Part shown: piece after piece, positions 33,710 to 43,675 of the stretch
Layout: each line of letters starts with the position of its first letter
Position numbering within the stretch: position 1 is the first letter of the stretch
Origin: Polaribacter sp. Z022
GTDB taxonomy: Bacteria > Bacteroidota > Bacteroidia > Flavobacteriales > Flavobacteriaceae
Direction: 5' to 3'
DNA length: 64,000 bases
NCBI RefSeq assembly: GCF_023555495.1
Contig: NZ_JALCZO010000001.1
Coordinates: forward strand, 310,001 to 374,000
Program-made: the position numbers and the translations under genes
The notes under the pieces: model-generated
Seen by the model: the letters and a program-made list of their open reading frames with translations, nothing else
Database searches by the model: none
Told to the model about the DNA's origin: nothing

Positions 33710-34504
33710 TTAAGTTACGCTTAATTTTCTAATCATTTTAGATAACAATTTAGGGAAAAATCTTTTTACATAAACTCCTAACTTTTCTTTGGCTCCAGCT
33801 ATATAAACTTCCTCTTTTTTGCTGTTAATTGCTTTTAGCATCAATTTTGCAAAATGTTCTGGTGCAATTCCGTTTTCTGTAGCAGTATCCATTTTTTCTT
33901 GTGGAGTTCCATTTCCTGTTAATGCATTTATAGAAACATTTGTCTTTACAAAACCAGGGCAAACTAACGTAACAGAAATGTTATCTTTATGGTGTTCTGC
34001 TCTTAAGCTATCAAAAAAACCATGCAAAGCGTGTTTACTTGCAGCATAAGAAGAACGTAAAGGAGTTCCTATTTTACCAACAATACTTGTTGTTACCACA
34101 AACTGTCCGTTTTTGTTTTTAATAAAATGGGGCAAAATAGCTTTTGTTAATGCAACTGTTCCTAAATAATTAATATCCATTATGCGTTTATCAACAGAAA
34201 TTTTAGTGTCTTTAACCAAAGAACGCTGACTAATTCCGCCATTATTCACTAAAATATCTACCTTACTAAAACAAGTAATTGCTTCATCAACCTTTGGTTG
34301 CAAATTGTTGTAATCTTCTAAATCTAAAGTAATTATTTTTACTGATGATGGGTTTTTACACAAACCTTTTACCAACTCTAAACTTTCTTTTTTTCTTGAA
34401 GATAAAATTAAATTTACATTCTTTTTTGAAAACTCAATAGCTAAGGCTTTTCCAATTCCAGAAGATGCACCTGTAATCCAAACAACTTTATTGTTAATAC
34501 TCAT
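33710..34504 (-). CDS. Short-chain dehydrogenase/reductase
   Basis: 264 residues, classical SDR. NAD(P) motif TGASSGIGKAL near residue 11, NNGG near residue 88, catalytic Ser in TTSIVGKIGTP near 140, and YAASKHAL (Tyr, Lys) near 154. The C-terminal segment after residue 190 is longer and basic (LGVYVKRFFPKLLSKMIRKL), as in the membrane-associated or DltE-like SDR group. Substrate unknown. The stop codon abuts the convergent neighbour with no space for a terminator. Confidence 0.87.
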   Translation of the reverse strand: MSINNKVVWITGASSGIGKALAIEFSKKNVNLILSSRKKESLELVKGLCKNPSSVKIITLDLEDYNNLQPKVDEAITCFSKVDILVNNGGISQRSLVKDTKISVDKRIMDINYLGTVALTKAILPHFIKNKNGQFVVTTSIVGKIGTPLRSSYAASKHALHGFFDSLRAEHHKDNISVTLVCPGFVKTNVSINALTGNGTPQEKMDTATENGIAPEHFAKLMLKAINSKKEEVYIAGAKEKLGVYVKRFFPKLLSKMIRKLSVT

Positions 34505-34608
34505 TACTTTGTTTTTATATTACAATATACTTTATTTACATTAGAAATAGTATTTTTGGTACACTTCTTGAAAACAATTAAACAAGAACAAAAATCTACT
34601 TTTATAAG

Positions 34609-35973
34609 ATGAAAAAAATACTCGTTTTAATATTCTTTATTTCTTCATTAGTACAAGCACAATATACTATTAATGGAACAATGACACCAACAATAAAAAG
34701 TGATTGGGTTATTTTATATAAAATAGAAGGTGCTAGACAAAAATTTGTTCAAAACACAAAAATTAAAATAGATTCTGTTGAGTATCTAGGAAAAAAACAA
34801 GCAATAGGTACTTTTACTTTTACCTTGCCAAAAGACACAAAAATTGGTTCTTATAGAGCAACTTATAAATTAGAAGGTGCTGGTTTTGTAGATTTTATTT
34901 TTAATAAAGAAGATGTTAGCTTTGGTTTTCATCCAGATTATCCTAACCAATCTATTACTTTTTCTGCATCTAAAGAAAACATTTTTTACAAACAATATTT
35001 AGATGCTATTTCTAAAGCTCAACAAACTTTAGATTCTATACAAGTTAAGGCCTTACAAAACCCAGATTTAGATTTAAAAGCACCATATAAAACTGCATAC
35101 ACCAATGTAAACAATGTTCAGATCAGCTATTTAAAAGCTGCAGAAAACATGTATGTTAAACCTTTTGTACAAGCATCTTTTAGAAATAGTTCTTCAGAAA
35201 TAATAGACAACCCTAAAAAGTATATGTCTAATATGGTTAGTACTTTTTTTGATAGAATGGATTTTAACAATAAAGCGTTATTAAACTCTTCTTTTTTGGT
35301 TGATAGAATTACAGATTACGTTTTTTATATTAATTATTCTGAAGACCCAAATACACAACAAAAACTTTATAAAGAATCTATAATTAAAGTAATGTCTAAG
35401 ATTAAAAACAATCCTTTTAAAAAGGATGTAATAGAGTTTTTAATCAGTCAGTTTGAAACAACAATGAATTTAGATTTGATAGATTATTTATTTGATAACC
35501 ATTACAATAAATTACCAGAAAGCATACAAAACAAAAAGTTTAAAGATGAAAAGCAAAAACTTTTTGCTGCAGAAATAGGAAGAATAGCTCCTAATTTTTC
35601 TTGGAAAGAAAATGGTAAAACATTTGAACTTTCTAAATTAAATGATGCAGAAAATTATTTATTAATTTTTTGGAGTACAGGTTGCTCACACTGTATTCGC
35701 GAAATTCCTCAAATTCATAAATTATTAAAAGAAAATAAAAAAGTAAAAGTAATTGCTTTTTCTCTTGAGCAAAATGATTTTGCATGGAAAAATTACAAGA
35801 AAACTTTACCTAATTGGCATCATGTTTTAGGCTTAAATAAATGGGAAAATAAAACTGCAAGAACCTATAACATTGTTTCTACACCTAGTTATTTTGTTCT
35901 AAATAAAGACAAAAAAATTATTGCAAAACCAGATCAACTAAAAGATGTTAAAGCATTCTTAGAAAAGCTTTAA
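34609..35973 (+). CDS. TlpA-like thioredoxin-domain lipid/periplasmic protein
   Basis: 454 residues: signal peptide MKKILVLIFFISSLVQAQ, an N-terminal beta-rich domain (about 20-110) of the DUF4369-like kind, a helical middle region, and a C-terminal thioredoxin fold (about 325-454) with redox motif STGCSHCIREIPQIHKLL and cis-Pro loop IVSTPSYFVLNK. Typical periplasmic disulfide reductase of Bacteroidota. Substrates unknown. The gene stops two bases before the convergent EamA stop. Confidence 0.82.
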   Translation: MKKILVLIFFISSLVQAQYTINGTMTPTIKSDWVILYKIEGARQKFVQNTKIKIDSVEYLGKKQAIGTFTFTLPKDTKIGSYRATYKLEGAGFVDFIFNKEDVSFGFHPDYPNQSITFSASKENIFYKQYLDAISKAQQTLDSIQVKALQNPDLDLKAPYKTAYTNVNNVQISYLKAAENMYVKPFVQASFRNSSSEIIDNPKKYMSNMVSTFFDRMDFNNKALLNSSFLVDRITDYVFYINYSEDPNTQQKLYKESIIKVMSKIKNNPFKKDVIEFLISQFETTMNLDLIDYLFDNHYNKLPESIQNKKFKDEKQKLFAAEIGRIAPNFSWKENGKTFELSKLNDAENYLLIFWSTGCSHCIREIPQIHKLLKENKKVKVIAFSLEQNDFAWKNYKKTLPNWHHVLGLNKWENKTARTYNIVSTPSYFVLNKDKKIIAKPDQLKDVKAFLEKL

Positions 35974-35975
35974 TT

Positions 35976-36878
35976 TTATTTTTCTTTGGCTTTTTTTAAA
36001 GAGGTTATAACAATACCTATTATAACCAATATTGCTCCAAAAAACTGTAATAAAGTTAATTGCTCATTTAAAAAAAATGAAGCTAAAACTATGGTAGATA
36101 TTGGACCAATACCTGCAACTATTGCAAAATTTGATGAGCTAATTATTTTTATGGAAGCACTTACTAAAAAAGAAGGAATTACTGTAGCAAAAAAAGCTAT
36201 TAAGAAACCTAATCCATAAACTTGCCAAGGTAAATTAAATAATTCTGTGTGACCAATAATACTAAAGTGTACAAATACACAAAAACAAGACACCAACATT
36301 GCATAAGCAGTAAATTTTACTACTCCAAACTTTGGTATTAACCAGCCACTACCAACTAAATAAGATGCATATGTAATTGCACTTAAGAGTATAAAAAAAC
36401 CTCCTAAATAAACATTGTTTCCAGAAATATCTACTTCATCAGAAAAAGCAATTACAATTCCTAAATAAGATAATAAAATTGCTGTAGTTTGAATTTTGGT
36501 AATTGCTTGTTTAAAAAACAATCTATTTAAAATAATAACTATGGTTGGATATACAAATAAAATTATGCGTTCTAAACTTGCTTTAATATATGTTAAACCA
36601 ACAAAATCAAAATAACTTGCTAAATAATACCCAACAAAACCAAATATTACAACCCAAGCATAATCTTTTTTTGTAGTAACAATTTCTTGCTTTTTGTTTC
36701 TATACAAATACGCAATAACAACATAAAAAGGAAAAGAAAACAACATTCTTAATAATAACATAGTAATAGCATCTACATTGTATTTATAAGCTATTTTTAC
36801 CATAACTGCTTTAGAGGAAAAAAGTACAATTCCTAAAACACCTAAAAAAATACCAAACCAAAATTTTTTTGCTTTCAT
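35976..36878 (-). CDS. EamA/DMT-family transporter
   Basis: 300 residues with ten predicted membrane helices in two EamA repeats: the first has AVMVKIAYKYNVDAITMLLL near residues 24-43 and the second GVVKFTAYAMLVSCF near 183. Drug/metabolite transporter superfamily; substrate not predictable. Possible operon with no neighbour: the gene ends facing the thioredoxin-domain protein. Confidence 0.85.
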   Translation of the reverse strand: MKAKKFWFGIFLGVLGIVLFSSKAVMVKIAYKYNVDAITMLLLRMLFSFPFYVVIAYLYRNKKQEIVTTKKDYAWVVIFGFVGYYLASYFDFVGLTYIKASLERIILFVYPTIVIILNRLFFKQAITKIQTTAILLSYLGIVIAFSDEVDISGNNVYLGGFFILLSAITYASYLVGSGWLIPKFGVVKFTAYAMLVSCFCVFVHFSIIGHTELFNLPWQVYGLGFLIAFFATVIPSFLVSASIKIISSSNFAIVAGIGPISTIVLASFFLNEQLTLLQFFGAILVIIGIVITSLKKAKEK

Positions 36879-36957
36879 AAAGCCAAAGTAGGTTTTATGA
36901 TTTCAATTAGTAAAAATAAGAATTCGCAATTACGATGTTCAGCAAGGAAAAAAATTA

Positions 36958-37314
36958 TTAAAAATGAAGAAAAGCATCTTTTAAATGTTCTATTGTAATT
37001 TCTTTTTTATGAATTATTGCAATAATATCAAAACGAACTTCTACATCTAAATCTTTTTCAACTACATAATTATCTATTGCAGAAATTAAGAGTTTAATTT
37101 TCTTAGGATTCACAAATTCTTCTGGATTTCCAAAATAATCTGTAGAACGTGTTTTAACTTCTACAACTGCTAAAACATCAGCTTTTTGAGCAATAATATC
37201 TACCTCAGCTTTTAAATAACGATAGTTTTTTTCGAGAATAGAATACCCTTTTTCAATTAAAAATTCAATTGCAATTTGTTCTCCTTTTTTTCCTAACTCA
37301 TTATGTTGTGCCAT
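36958..37314 (-). CDS. YraN-family (UPF0102) nuclease-like protein
   Basis: 118 residues, full length. The PD-(D/E)xK-like residues are present: Glu in GKKGEQIAIEFL, Asp in KAEVDIIAQKAD, and ExK in AVVEVKTRS. Related to archaeal Holliday junction resolvases, function not settled in bacteria. The two flanking genes are unrelated. Confidence 0.9.
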   Translation of the reverse strand: MAQHNELGKKGEQIAIEFLIEKGYSILEKNYRYLKAEVDIIAQKADVLAVVEVKTRSTDYFGNPEEFVNPKKIKLLISAIDNYVVEKDLDVEVRFDIIAIIHKKEITIEHLKDAFLHF

Positions 37315-37361
37315 TGCATTAAATTACAAATTATTAATTACTTTTATTAAAAATTAAAGAA

Positions 37362-38258
37362 ATGAATTTTTTAAAAAATCAACTGTTTTTTTTACTACTC
37401 TTTTTCTCATTTTTAAGAAGTTTTGGACAAACCAATTCTAACACTTTTGAACCTTTTTTAAGTCAAGGAAAAAGGAGTTTTCCTTTTTTATTATTTAGTC
37501 CAACAAATAATAGCAGTGCTTTTAAAGCTAGCCCTATAACTGCAAAAAATGCAAATGGATTCCAATTTAATTCTTATAAAGTATTGGTAAATTTAAAAGC
37601 CAATGTTTTTAAAAAAATCTATGCTAAAAATAATTATCAATTGGCTATTAGTGGTCATATAGACAATCAATTTGTGTTTAAAAAAGAAACTTCTAATCGT
37701 TTTAATGGTATTACACATTCGCTTTTTAATACAGATTATTTTATCTATGTACATAATGATTTTGTGTTAAGTGAAAACAAATTTTTAAGAATTAACCTAT
37801 TTCACAGATCTTCTCATTTGGGTGATGATTATCTTTTAAAAAATGATATTTCTAGAACCACAAATCCAGATTATTGGGCAGAAGACCCTGCAAACTTTGA
37901 AACTTTAGAGGTTTTATATGCTTATAACAAAAAGAAAATAGGTTTGTATGCAGGTGCATCTTATATTATTAGAACTGATAGCAATCGAAAAAAATTAACT
38001 TTTCAAACGGGTGGCGTTTTTAAAAATTTTGAAACTAAAAATGATTTTCTAAATAGACTTTTTATTGGTTATGATGTTCGTCTTTTAGAAAACAATAATT
38101 ACAATTTCGATTTTAATGGCGGAATTGGATATGCTTTTAAAAACAACAATAGTTTACGATTGGAATATTACAATGGTTATTTGCCTTATAGTAGATTAGA
38201 AAACGGAGTAAAAACGAGTTGGTTGTCTTTGGCTTTTTATTATAATTTGGAGTTGTAA
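37362..38258 (+). CDS. DUF1207 outer-membrane-associated protein
   Basis: 298 residues with signal peptide to FGQ. The diagnostic segment FHRSSHLGDDYLL lies near residues 148-160. Alternating hydrophobic strands (LRINLFHRSSHLG, IGLYAGASYIIRT, LFIGYDVRLLE) and a final aromatic strand (LSLAFYYNLEL) suggest a beta-barrel. Function unknown. It precedes the GH81 gene by 166 bases but has no shared transcript evidence. Confidence 0.75.
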   Translation: MNFLKNQLFFLLLFFSFLRSFGQTNSNTFEPFLSQGKRSFPFLLFSPTNNSSAFKASPITAKNANGFQFNSYKVLVNLKANVFKKIYAKNNYQLAISGHIDNQFVFKKETSNRFNGITHSLFNTDYFIYVHNDFVLSENKFLRINLFHRSSHLGDDYLLKNDISRTTNPDYWAEDPANFETLEVLYAYNKKKIGLYAGASYIIRTDSNRKKLTFQTGGVFKNFETKNDFLNRLFIGYDVRLLENNNYNFDFNGGIGYAFKNNNSLRLEYYNGYLPYSRLENGVKTSWLSLAFYYNLEL

Positions 38259-38389
38259 AACAAAAACTATTCTATTGTTTTTTTAATTGTATTGTTAATG
38301 TTGTGCTATCTTCATTTTTTTAACATAAACAACATATTGTGAGTAGCTGTTGTATAGGACACTTTTTTAATTTCAGAGTTTAATTCAGT

Positions 38390-38397
38390 TACATTTG
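38390..38397 (+). promoter_or_regulatory. -7 element of the GH81 gene
   Basis: TACATTTG matches TAnnTTTG and lies 27 bases before the ATG at 38425. An AGAGT-N5-ACTCT palindrome follows directly at 38398-38412, and ACAACA/TGTTGT arms (38329-38334 with 38348-38353) lie upstream. Confidence 0.45.
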
Positions 38398-38424
38398 AGA
38401 GTAATCAACTCTTAAAGTAATTTT

Positions 38425-41400
38425 ATGAAATTATATTCAAAATCAATTCTTAAAAAAACACTCTTTTTTTTATTATTAATTACTTTTTTTAATACCTCTT
38501 CTCAAACAACTGTTGGAAGTGGGAGTTATACAACTAATTATCCAGGAGCAGACTCAGCAGGAAGAAATGGTTTCCCTTCTGGAACTCCACAAACATCAGG
38601 AAAAGCAGCTACAAAACCTGTACCAACTAATGATTGGTGGTCTACTCTTATAAAATCTAATCACGCAGATAATTTGTTTAATTATCCTATGACAATGAAA
38701 ACCACAAATAATGGTTTAATTGTTACTTATATTCCCTGGGGACCAATTGGAGATTCTTCTCCTATTGAAATTGGTTTAGAAAACTTGTCTACAACTAAAA
38801 CCACAGTTTCCAATTTTTCTGATTGGACTGTTACAATGAATTGGAATGATGGAACTAATGAAATGGAAGCTACTTCTGGTATTGGAATGCCGTTTCTTTA
38901 TTTTTCTAAAAACACAAATGCAACCGTTAAAATTAATATCAAATCTGGAAATGTATCAATTTCTAATGAAATGATAACGATTGAAAACGCTGTAAATGGA
39001 GCTGATTTTGTTATTTATGCGCCAACTGGAAGTACTTGGTCTAAATCTGGAACAATTTATTCATCGATTTTAAACGGAAAAAATTATTGGTCTATGGCAA
39101 TGTTGCCTCAGTCTACAACCAATGTTAATTCAGTTGCTCAAGAATATAAAAAATACGCTTATGTTTTTCCTACTGAAACAACTACAAATTGGTCTTACAA
39201 TGCTTCAACATCAAAAGTTACCTCAACATTTGCAGTAACCACAGATGTTAAAGAAGGAAGCAATACTAACGTATTGTTAGGTTTATTACCTCATCAATGG
39301 GCAAATTTAGCGCCTATTTCTGCTAATCCTTCAGGATATAGCTATCAAAATGTAAGAGGAGAAATTAAAACTTTAAATGGTAATGGGTTTATCGTTGAAA
39401 ATACTTTTAGAGGTATTTTACCAACATTACCTAATTTATCTCAATATAGTAACTCTTTTAAACCTCATGAACTAAATGCTAAAATAGCATCTATAGAAAA
39501 TGATGGTTTAGCAACATGGACAGATTCTTACAATGAAGGTCAGGTTATGAATAGATTGATTCAAACCGCAAGAATTGCAAATCAGAAAGGAAATATAGCA
39601 GCAAGAGATAAAATAATAGCCACGATTAAAGAACGATTAGAAGATTGGTTGAGCTATGAAAATGGAGAAGTTGCATTTTTATTCTATTACAATAATTCAT
39701 GGTCTACAATGTTGGGGTATCCTGCTGGTCATGGGCAAGATAATAATATTAACGACCATCATTTTCATTGGGGATATTTTATTCATGCAGCAGCTTTTTT
39801 AGAACAATTTGAACCTGGTTGGGCTTCTCAATGGGGAGGTATGATAAATTTACTTATTAGAGACGCAGGATCACCAAATAGAAATGATGACACCTTTCCC
39901 TTTTTAAGAAATTTTAGTCCTTATGCAGGTCATAGTTGGGCTAATGGTTTTGCAACTTTCCCTCAAGGAAATGACCAAGAATCTACGTCAGAAAGCATGC
40001 AATTTGCATCGTCTTTAATTCACTGGGGAACCATTACAGAGAATGATGAAATTAGGGATTTAGGAATCTACATTTATACCACAGAACAAACTGCTATTGA
40101 AGAATATTGGTTTGATATGTACAAACGTAATTTTCAATCAAATCAACAATATAGTTTAGTTTCTCGTGTTTGGGGAAATTCTTACGATAATGGTACTTTT
40201 TGGACCTCAGATATTACAGCTTCTTACGTTATAGAATTGTATCCTATGCATGCTGGTTCATTATATTTAGGGCATAATACCAATTATGTACAAACTATTT
40301 GGGACGAATTAAAACAATATACAGGAATTTTAAACCCTAATGATACCAATCCTAATTTATGGCACGATACGATCTGGAAATACCTATCCTTTTTAGAACC
40401 AGATGAAGCTCTTAATTTATATGACTTGAGCCCAAACAGAACGCTAAAATTTGGAATTTCTGATGCGCAAACTTATCATTGGTTACACACAATGAAAGCT
40501 TTAGGTAGAATAGATGCAACCATAACTGCAGATTATCCTATTGCAGCTGTTTTTTCTGATAATGGTACCAAAACCTATGTTGCTCATAATTATTCAGACA
40601 ATCAAATTATAGTAACCTATTCAGATGGATTTCAACTTACAGTGCCAGCAAATCAAATGGCAACTAATAGAGGAAATGCTATTTCTGGAATAATGGAAGC
40701 TGATAAAACGCAAACTAGTATTGGTGGAACTATAAACTTAACTCTAAATACATCTACAAACGGAATTTCAAAAGTAGAATTTTACAATAATGATGTATTG
40801 TTAGGTGAAGATACTGCTGCTCCATACAATTATTCTGCTGCGAATCTAACTGCTGGTATTTATGGTATGTATGCTAAAATTTATACTTCATCTGGTTTTA
40901 ATTATACTAATGTTATTAATATTCAAGTTGGAGATCAAAAACCATATAATAATATTGTTCACTCAATTCCAGGGATTATTGAAGCAGGTCATTATGATGA
41001 GTTTGAAGGTGGTGTTGGTCAAAACATCTCCTATTTTGATGCTTCTGTAAATAATGAAGGTGATTTTAGAACCACAGAATATGTAGATGCTATAACTGTA
41101 GCTAATGAAGGAGCTACTGTAGGTTGGATTTCTGCTGATGAGTGGTTAGAATATACTATTAACGTGCAATCTTCTGGTTGTTATGCTTTAAAAATGCGAT
41201 ATGCTTCTGGCAACTCAAATGGAGGTGGCCCAATTCATTTTGAAATTGATAGTCAAAAAGTAAGTGATGACATCCATTTTAATGCAACAGGTGGTTGGAA
41301 TAATTGGAACTCGAAAACTGTTAATGTAGAACTTCCTCAAGGAACTCATATTTTAAAAATGGTAGTAGATCAGGGTGAATTTAATATTGGTAAAATGGAA

Positions 41401-42159
41401 TTTACCTCAAATGGCCCAAGTTGTCCTGTAGCACAAGAAAACAGTTTACCTTTTAATTTTGAAACGTTTCCAATCACATCAGATTTTAATAATTTTGATG
41501 GTGGAACAGCAACTGTAGAAACAGTAACTTCTCCTCAAAACAATGGAAACTCAAGTACAAATTTGGCTAAAATTGTAAGAAATGGTGGACAACCTTGGGC
41601 GGGTTCTTATGTAAATCTAACAAATCCATTAAATTTTAGTACTAATAAATATATAACACTTAGAGTTTGGACAGAAGCACCTATAGGTACTAAAATTCAA
41701 ATAAAATTAGAGCAACAAAATGGAAATAGTGCATTTGCTTTAGTAACAAATACAACCGTTTCTGGAAATTGGGAAACACTATTTTGGGATTTTTCTCAAT
41801 TAGGAGCAAGCCCTTATGACAAACTAGTTTTTATGTTTGATATTGATAAAATTGGAAACGGCTCTAATACTTCAACTTTTTACTTTGATGATGTACAACA
41901 AACCAACACCTTAAACACAGCTGTTTTTTCTATTGATGATACTCGTATTTATCCCAATCCAGTAAAAAACAGATTAGTTATACAGTCTAATAAAAATGAA
42001 ATTCAAAAAGTTGAAATTTATTCGTTATTAGGGAAAAAACTAAAAGTGATAAAACAAAACTTTAAAGAAATTACTGTTGAAGATTTATCTAGTGGATTGT
42101 ATTTGTTAAAAGTATATTCAGAAAATCAAAGCTTTACAACGAAGATTTTAAAAGAGTAA
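38425..42159 (+). CDS. GH81 endo-beta-1,3-glucanase (laminarinase) with CBM6 and T9SS domain
   Basis: Secreted 1244-residue enzyme. Signal peptide ending at SSQ, N-terminal GH81 beta domain (PTNDWWSTLIK near 73), catalytic (alpha/alpha)6 domain with NDHHFHWGYFIHAAAF near residue 440 and the paired-Glu motif NDQESTSESMQFA near 515, plus FSPYAGHSWANGFA just before. A short Ig-like bacterial domain follows (about 755-840). A CBM6-like module spans about 851-990 (WISADEWLEYTINV), then another beta-sandwich (about 1005-1155) and a T9SS type A tail (IYPNPVKNRLVIQSNK onward). Cleaves laminarin-type beta-1,3-glucan. It has no SusCD partners nearby, so it is a stand-alone degradative enzyme. Confidence 0.9.
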   Translation: MKLYSKSILKKTLFFLLLITFFNTSSQTTVGSGSYTTNYPGADSAGRNGFPSGTPQTSGKAATKPVPTNDWWSTLIKSNHADNLFNYPMTMKTTNNGLIVTYIPWGPIGDSSPIEIGLENLSTTKTTVSNFSDWTVTMNWNDGTNEMEATSGIGMPFLYFSKNTNATVKINIKSGNVSISNEMITIENAVNGADFVIYAPTGSTWSKSGTIYSSILNGKNYWSMAMLPQSTTNVNSVAQEYKKYAYVFPTETTTNWSYNASTSKVTSTFAVTTDVKEGSNTNVLLGLLPHQWANLAPISANPSGYSYQNVRGEIKTLNGNGFIVENTFRGILPTLPNLSQYSNSFKPHELNAKIASIENDGLATWTDSYNEGQVMNRLIQTARIANQKGNIAARDKIIATIKERLEDWLSYENGEVAFLFYYNNSWSTMLGYPAGHGQDNNINDHHFHWGYFIHAAAFLEQFEPGWASQWGGMINLLIRDAGSPNRNDDTFPFLRNFSPYAGHSWANGFATFPQGNDQESTSESMQFASSLIHWGTITENDEIRDLGIYIYTTEQTAIEEYWFDMYKRNFQSNQQYSLVSRVWGNSYDNGTFWTSDITASYVIELYPMHAGSLYLGHNTNYVQTIWDELKQYTGILNPNDTNPNLWHDTIWKYLSFLEPDEALNLYDLSPNRTLKFGISDAQTYHWLHTMKALGRIDATITADYPIAAVFSDNGTKTYVAHNYSDNQIIVTYSDGFQLTVPANQMATNRGNAISGIMEADKTQTSIGGTINLTLNTSTNGISKVEFYNNDVLLGEDTAAPYNYSAANLTAGIYGMYAKIYTSSGFNYTNVINIQVGDQKPYNNIVHSIPGIIEAGHYDEFEGGVGQNISYFDASVNNEGDFRTTEYVDAITVANEGATVGWISADEWLEYTINVQSSGCYALKMRYASGNSNGGGPIHFEIDSQKVSDDIHFNATGGWNNWNSKTVNVELPQGTHILKMVVDQGEFNIGKMEFTSNGPSCPVAQENSLPFNFETFPITSDFNNFDGGTATVETVTSPQNNGNSSTNLAKIVRNGGQPWAGSYVNLTNPLNFSTNKYITLRVWTEAPIGTKIQIKLEQQNGNSAFALVTNTTVSGNWETLFWDFSQLGASPYDKLVFMFDIDKIGNGSNTSTFYFDDVQQTNTLNTAVFSIDDTRIYPNPVKNRLVIQSNKNEIQKVEIYSLLGKKLKVIKQNFKEITVEDLSSGLYLLKVYSENQSFTTKILKE

Positions 42160-42203
42160 TTTTTTATTTATCCAATATTTAAAAAATTAGTAAATTTAAA
42201 TTT

Positions 42204-42554
42204 ATGGATAATGAAACACTCATTAAATATTTAGAGTTTCTTAAAACAGAATGTTTAAGGCATTCTAATGATAAATCAGTTAAAGAAAATGAGTTGCAGC
42301 TTTTTAAGTTAGAAATTGAGAAGTTTAAAAAAATATTATCCAAGTCTGAACTTGATACTGAGATAAAAGAAAAAGTAAACTCAATCAATCTCGATTTATC
42401 TCTGCCTAATTTTAAGGGTTTTAACCTTATTGCTTATATCGTTGGTGATCATTGGAATAATGATCGCAATATGGAAGAAATAATGTCAAAAAGATTACTT
42501 GAAATTTCAGAAGAAATAGAAAATACAGTCTTTGAAATCAAAACTATTCTCTAA
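42204..42554 (+). CDS. Hypothetical coiled-coil-like protein, 116 residues
   Basis: No family recognised. A soluble protein, mostly helical and charged, with an N-terminal helical stretch (LIKYLEFLKTECLRHSND and LQLFKLEIEKFKKILSKSEL) and a hydrophobic centre (FKGFNLIAYIVGDHW). Its last 11 bases overlap the end of the convergent S66 peptidase gene. It is 44 bases after the GH81 stop and could be read from the same transcript. Confidence 0.6.
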   Translation: MDNETLIKYLEFLKTECLRHSNDKSVKENELQLFKLEIEKFKKILSKSELDTEIKEKVNSINLDLSLPNFKGFNLIAYIVGDHWNNDRNMEEIMSKRLLEISEEIENTVFEIKTIL

Positions 42555-43572
42555 AAACAACTTTTGACTGTTTACTGCTACTGCTAACTGTCAACTTTAC
42601 ATTTCTCCCCAAAATTAAGGCTCTATTATCTGCTTCATGACCAGCAGGAAAGTCAAACAAAACAGGAAAATTGTATTCTTTAATGACATCTAAAACCAAT
42701 TCTTCTATAGTACTTCCCCATTTGGTAGAATTTGTTTTTATTTTAGAAATATCACCAATAATTACACCTGCACAATTTTCAAAATAACCAGCTCTTTTTA
42801 AACTTTGTAACATTCTATCAATAGAGTATTTATACTCTCCTATTTCTTCAATAAAAATAATTTTTCCTTTCGTGTTTGTTTCACTTTTAGAACCTAACAT
42901 AGATGCTAATAAAGCAAGATTTCCTCCAACAATTTGTCCTTCTACTTTACCTGTTCTATTATATTTAGAAGAAGCTATGTTATATTTTAATAGCTCTCCA
43001 AAAATTGCTTTTTTAAAACTTGCTAAAGTTTCTATTATTTCTTCGGGTTTATCATCTACACTTGTGCCCATCATTGCATGCATAGTTTCTATGCCTAAAT
43101 TATGAAAATGACTGTGAAAAGCAGTAATATCAGAATATCCAATAACCCATTTTGGGTTTTCTAAAAACTTGGTGTAATCTAAATTATCTAAAAGTCTTAC
43201 AGATCCATAACCTCCACGTCCAGACCAAATTGCTTTAATGTTTGGGTTATCTAAAGCTTCTTGAAAATCTGCAGCCCTTTCAATATCTGAGCCTGCAAAA
43301 TGACCACTTTTATTAAAAATATGTTTTCCTAATCTTACTTTTAATCCCCAAGATTCAGCTAACTCTTTCGCTTTTTTAATAGTTTCTTGTCTGTTTTTTA
43401 AAATTCCTGCAGGAGCAAGAATAACAATAGAATCTCCAGGTATTAAATATGGAGGTGTAATTAATGTAGTTGTTTTTACTTTAATTGAATCTACTTTAGT
43501 TTGCCCAATAGCTTTACAATTCATCATTAATAATGATAAAAATAGTAAACCAAAAATTTTCTTAGTACTCAT
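42544..43572 (-). CDS. S66-family LD-carboxypeptidase (LdcA-like lipoprotein)
   Basis: 342 residues from the ATG at 43572. The lipobox is LLMMNC, so a periplasmic lipoprotein. The S66 catalytic triad is visible: Ser in VIGYSDIT near residue 123, Glu in IFIEEIGEY near 235, and His in FPAGHEADNR near 313. Removes the terminal D-Ala of murein tetrapeptides in muropeptide recycling. The longer start at 43605 is rejected because it would put the signal out of place. Confidence 0.88.
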   Translation of the reverse strand: MSTKKIFGLLFLSLLMMNCKAIGQTKVDSIKVKTTTLITPPYLIPGDSIVILAPAGILKNRQETIKKAKELAESWGLKVRLGKHIFNKSGHFAGSDIERAADFQEALDNPNIKAIWSGRGGYGSVRLLDNLDYTKFLENPKWVIGYSDITAFHSHFHNLGIETMHAMMGTSVDDKPEEIIETLASFKKAIFGELLKYNIASSKYNRTGKVEGQIVGGNLALLASMLGSKSETNTKGKIIFIEEIGEYKYSIDRMLQSLKRAGYFENCAGVIIGDISKIKTNSTKWGSTIEELVLDVIKEYNFPVLFDFPAGHEADNRALILGRNVKLTVSSSSKQSKVVFRE

Positions 43573-43629
43573 AAAACATGTTTTTGTAAATGTATCAAAA
43601 TTCAATGGTTTTTAAAACTCCCTTTTTTG

Positions 43630-43637
43630 TACTTTTG
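43630..43637 (+). promoter_or_regulatory. -7 promoter element of metG
   Basis: TACTTTTG matches TAnnTTTG and lies 38 bases before the ATG. Confidence 0.45.
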
Positions 43638-43675
43638 CACTTCAAAAATCAGTCCAAAAAAAATACGAGAAACTC

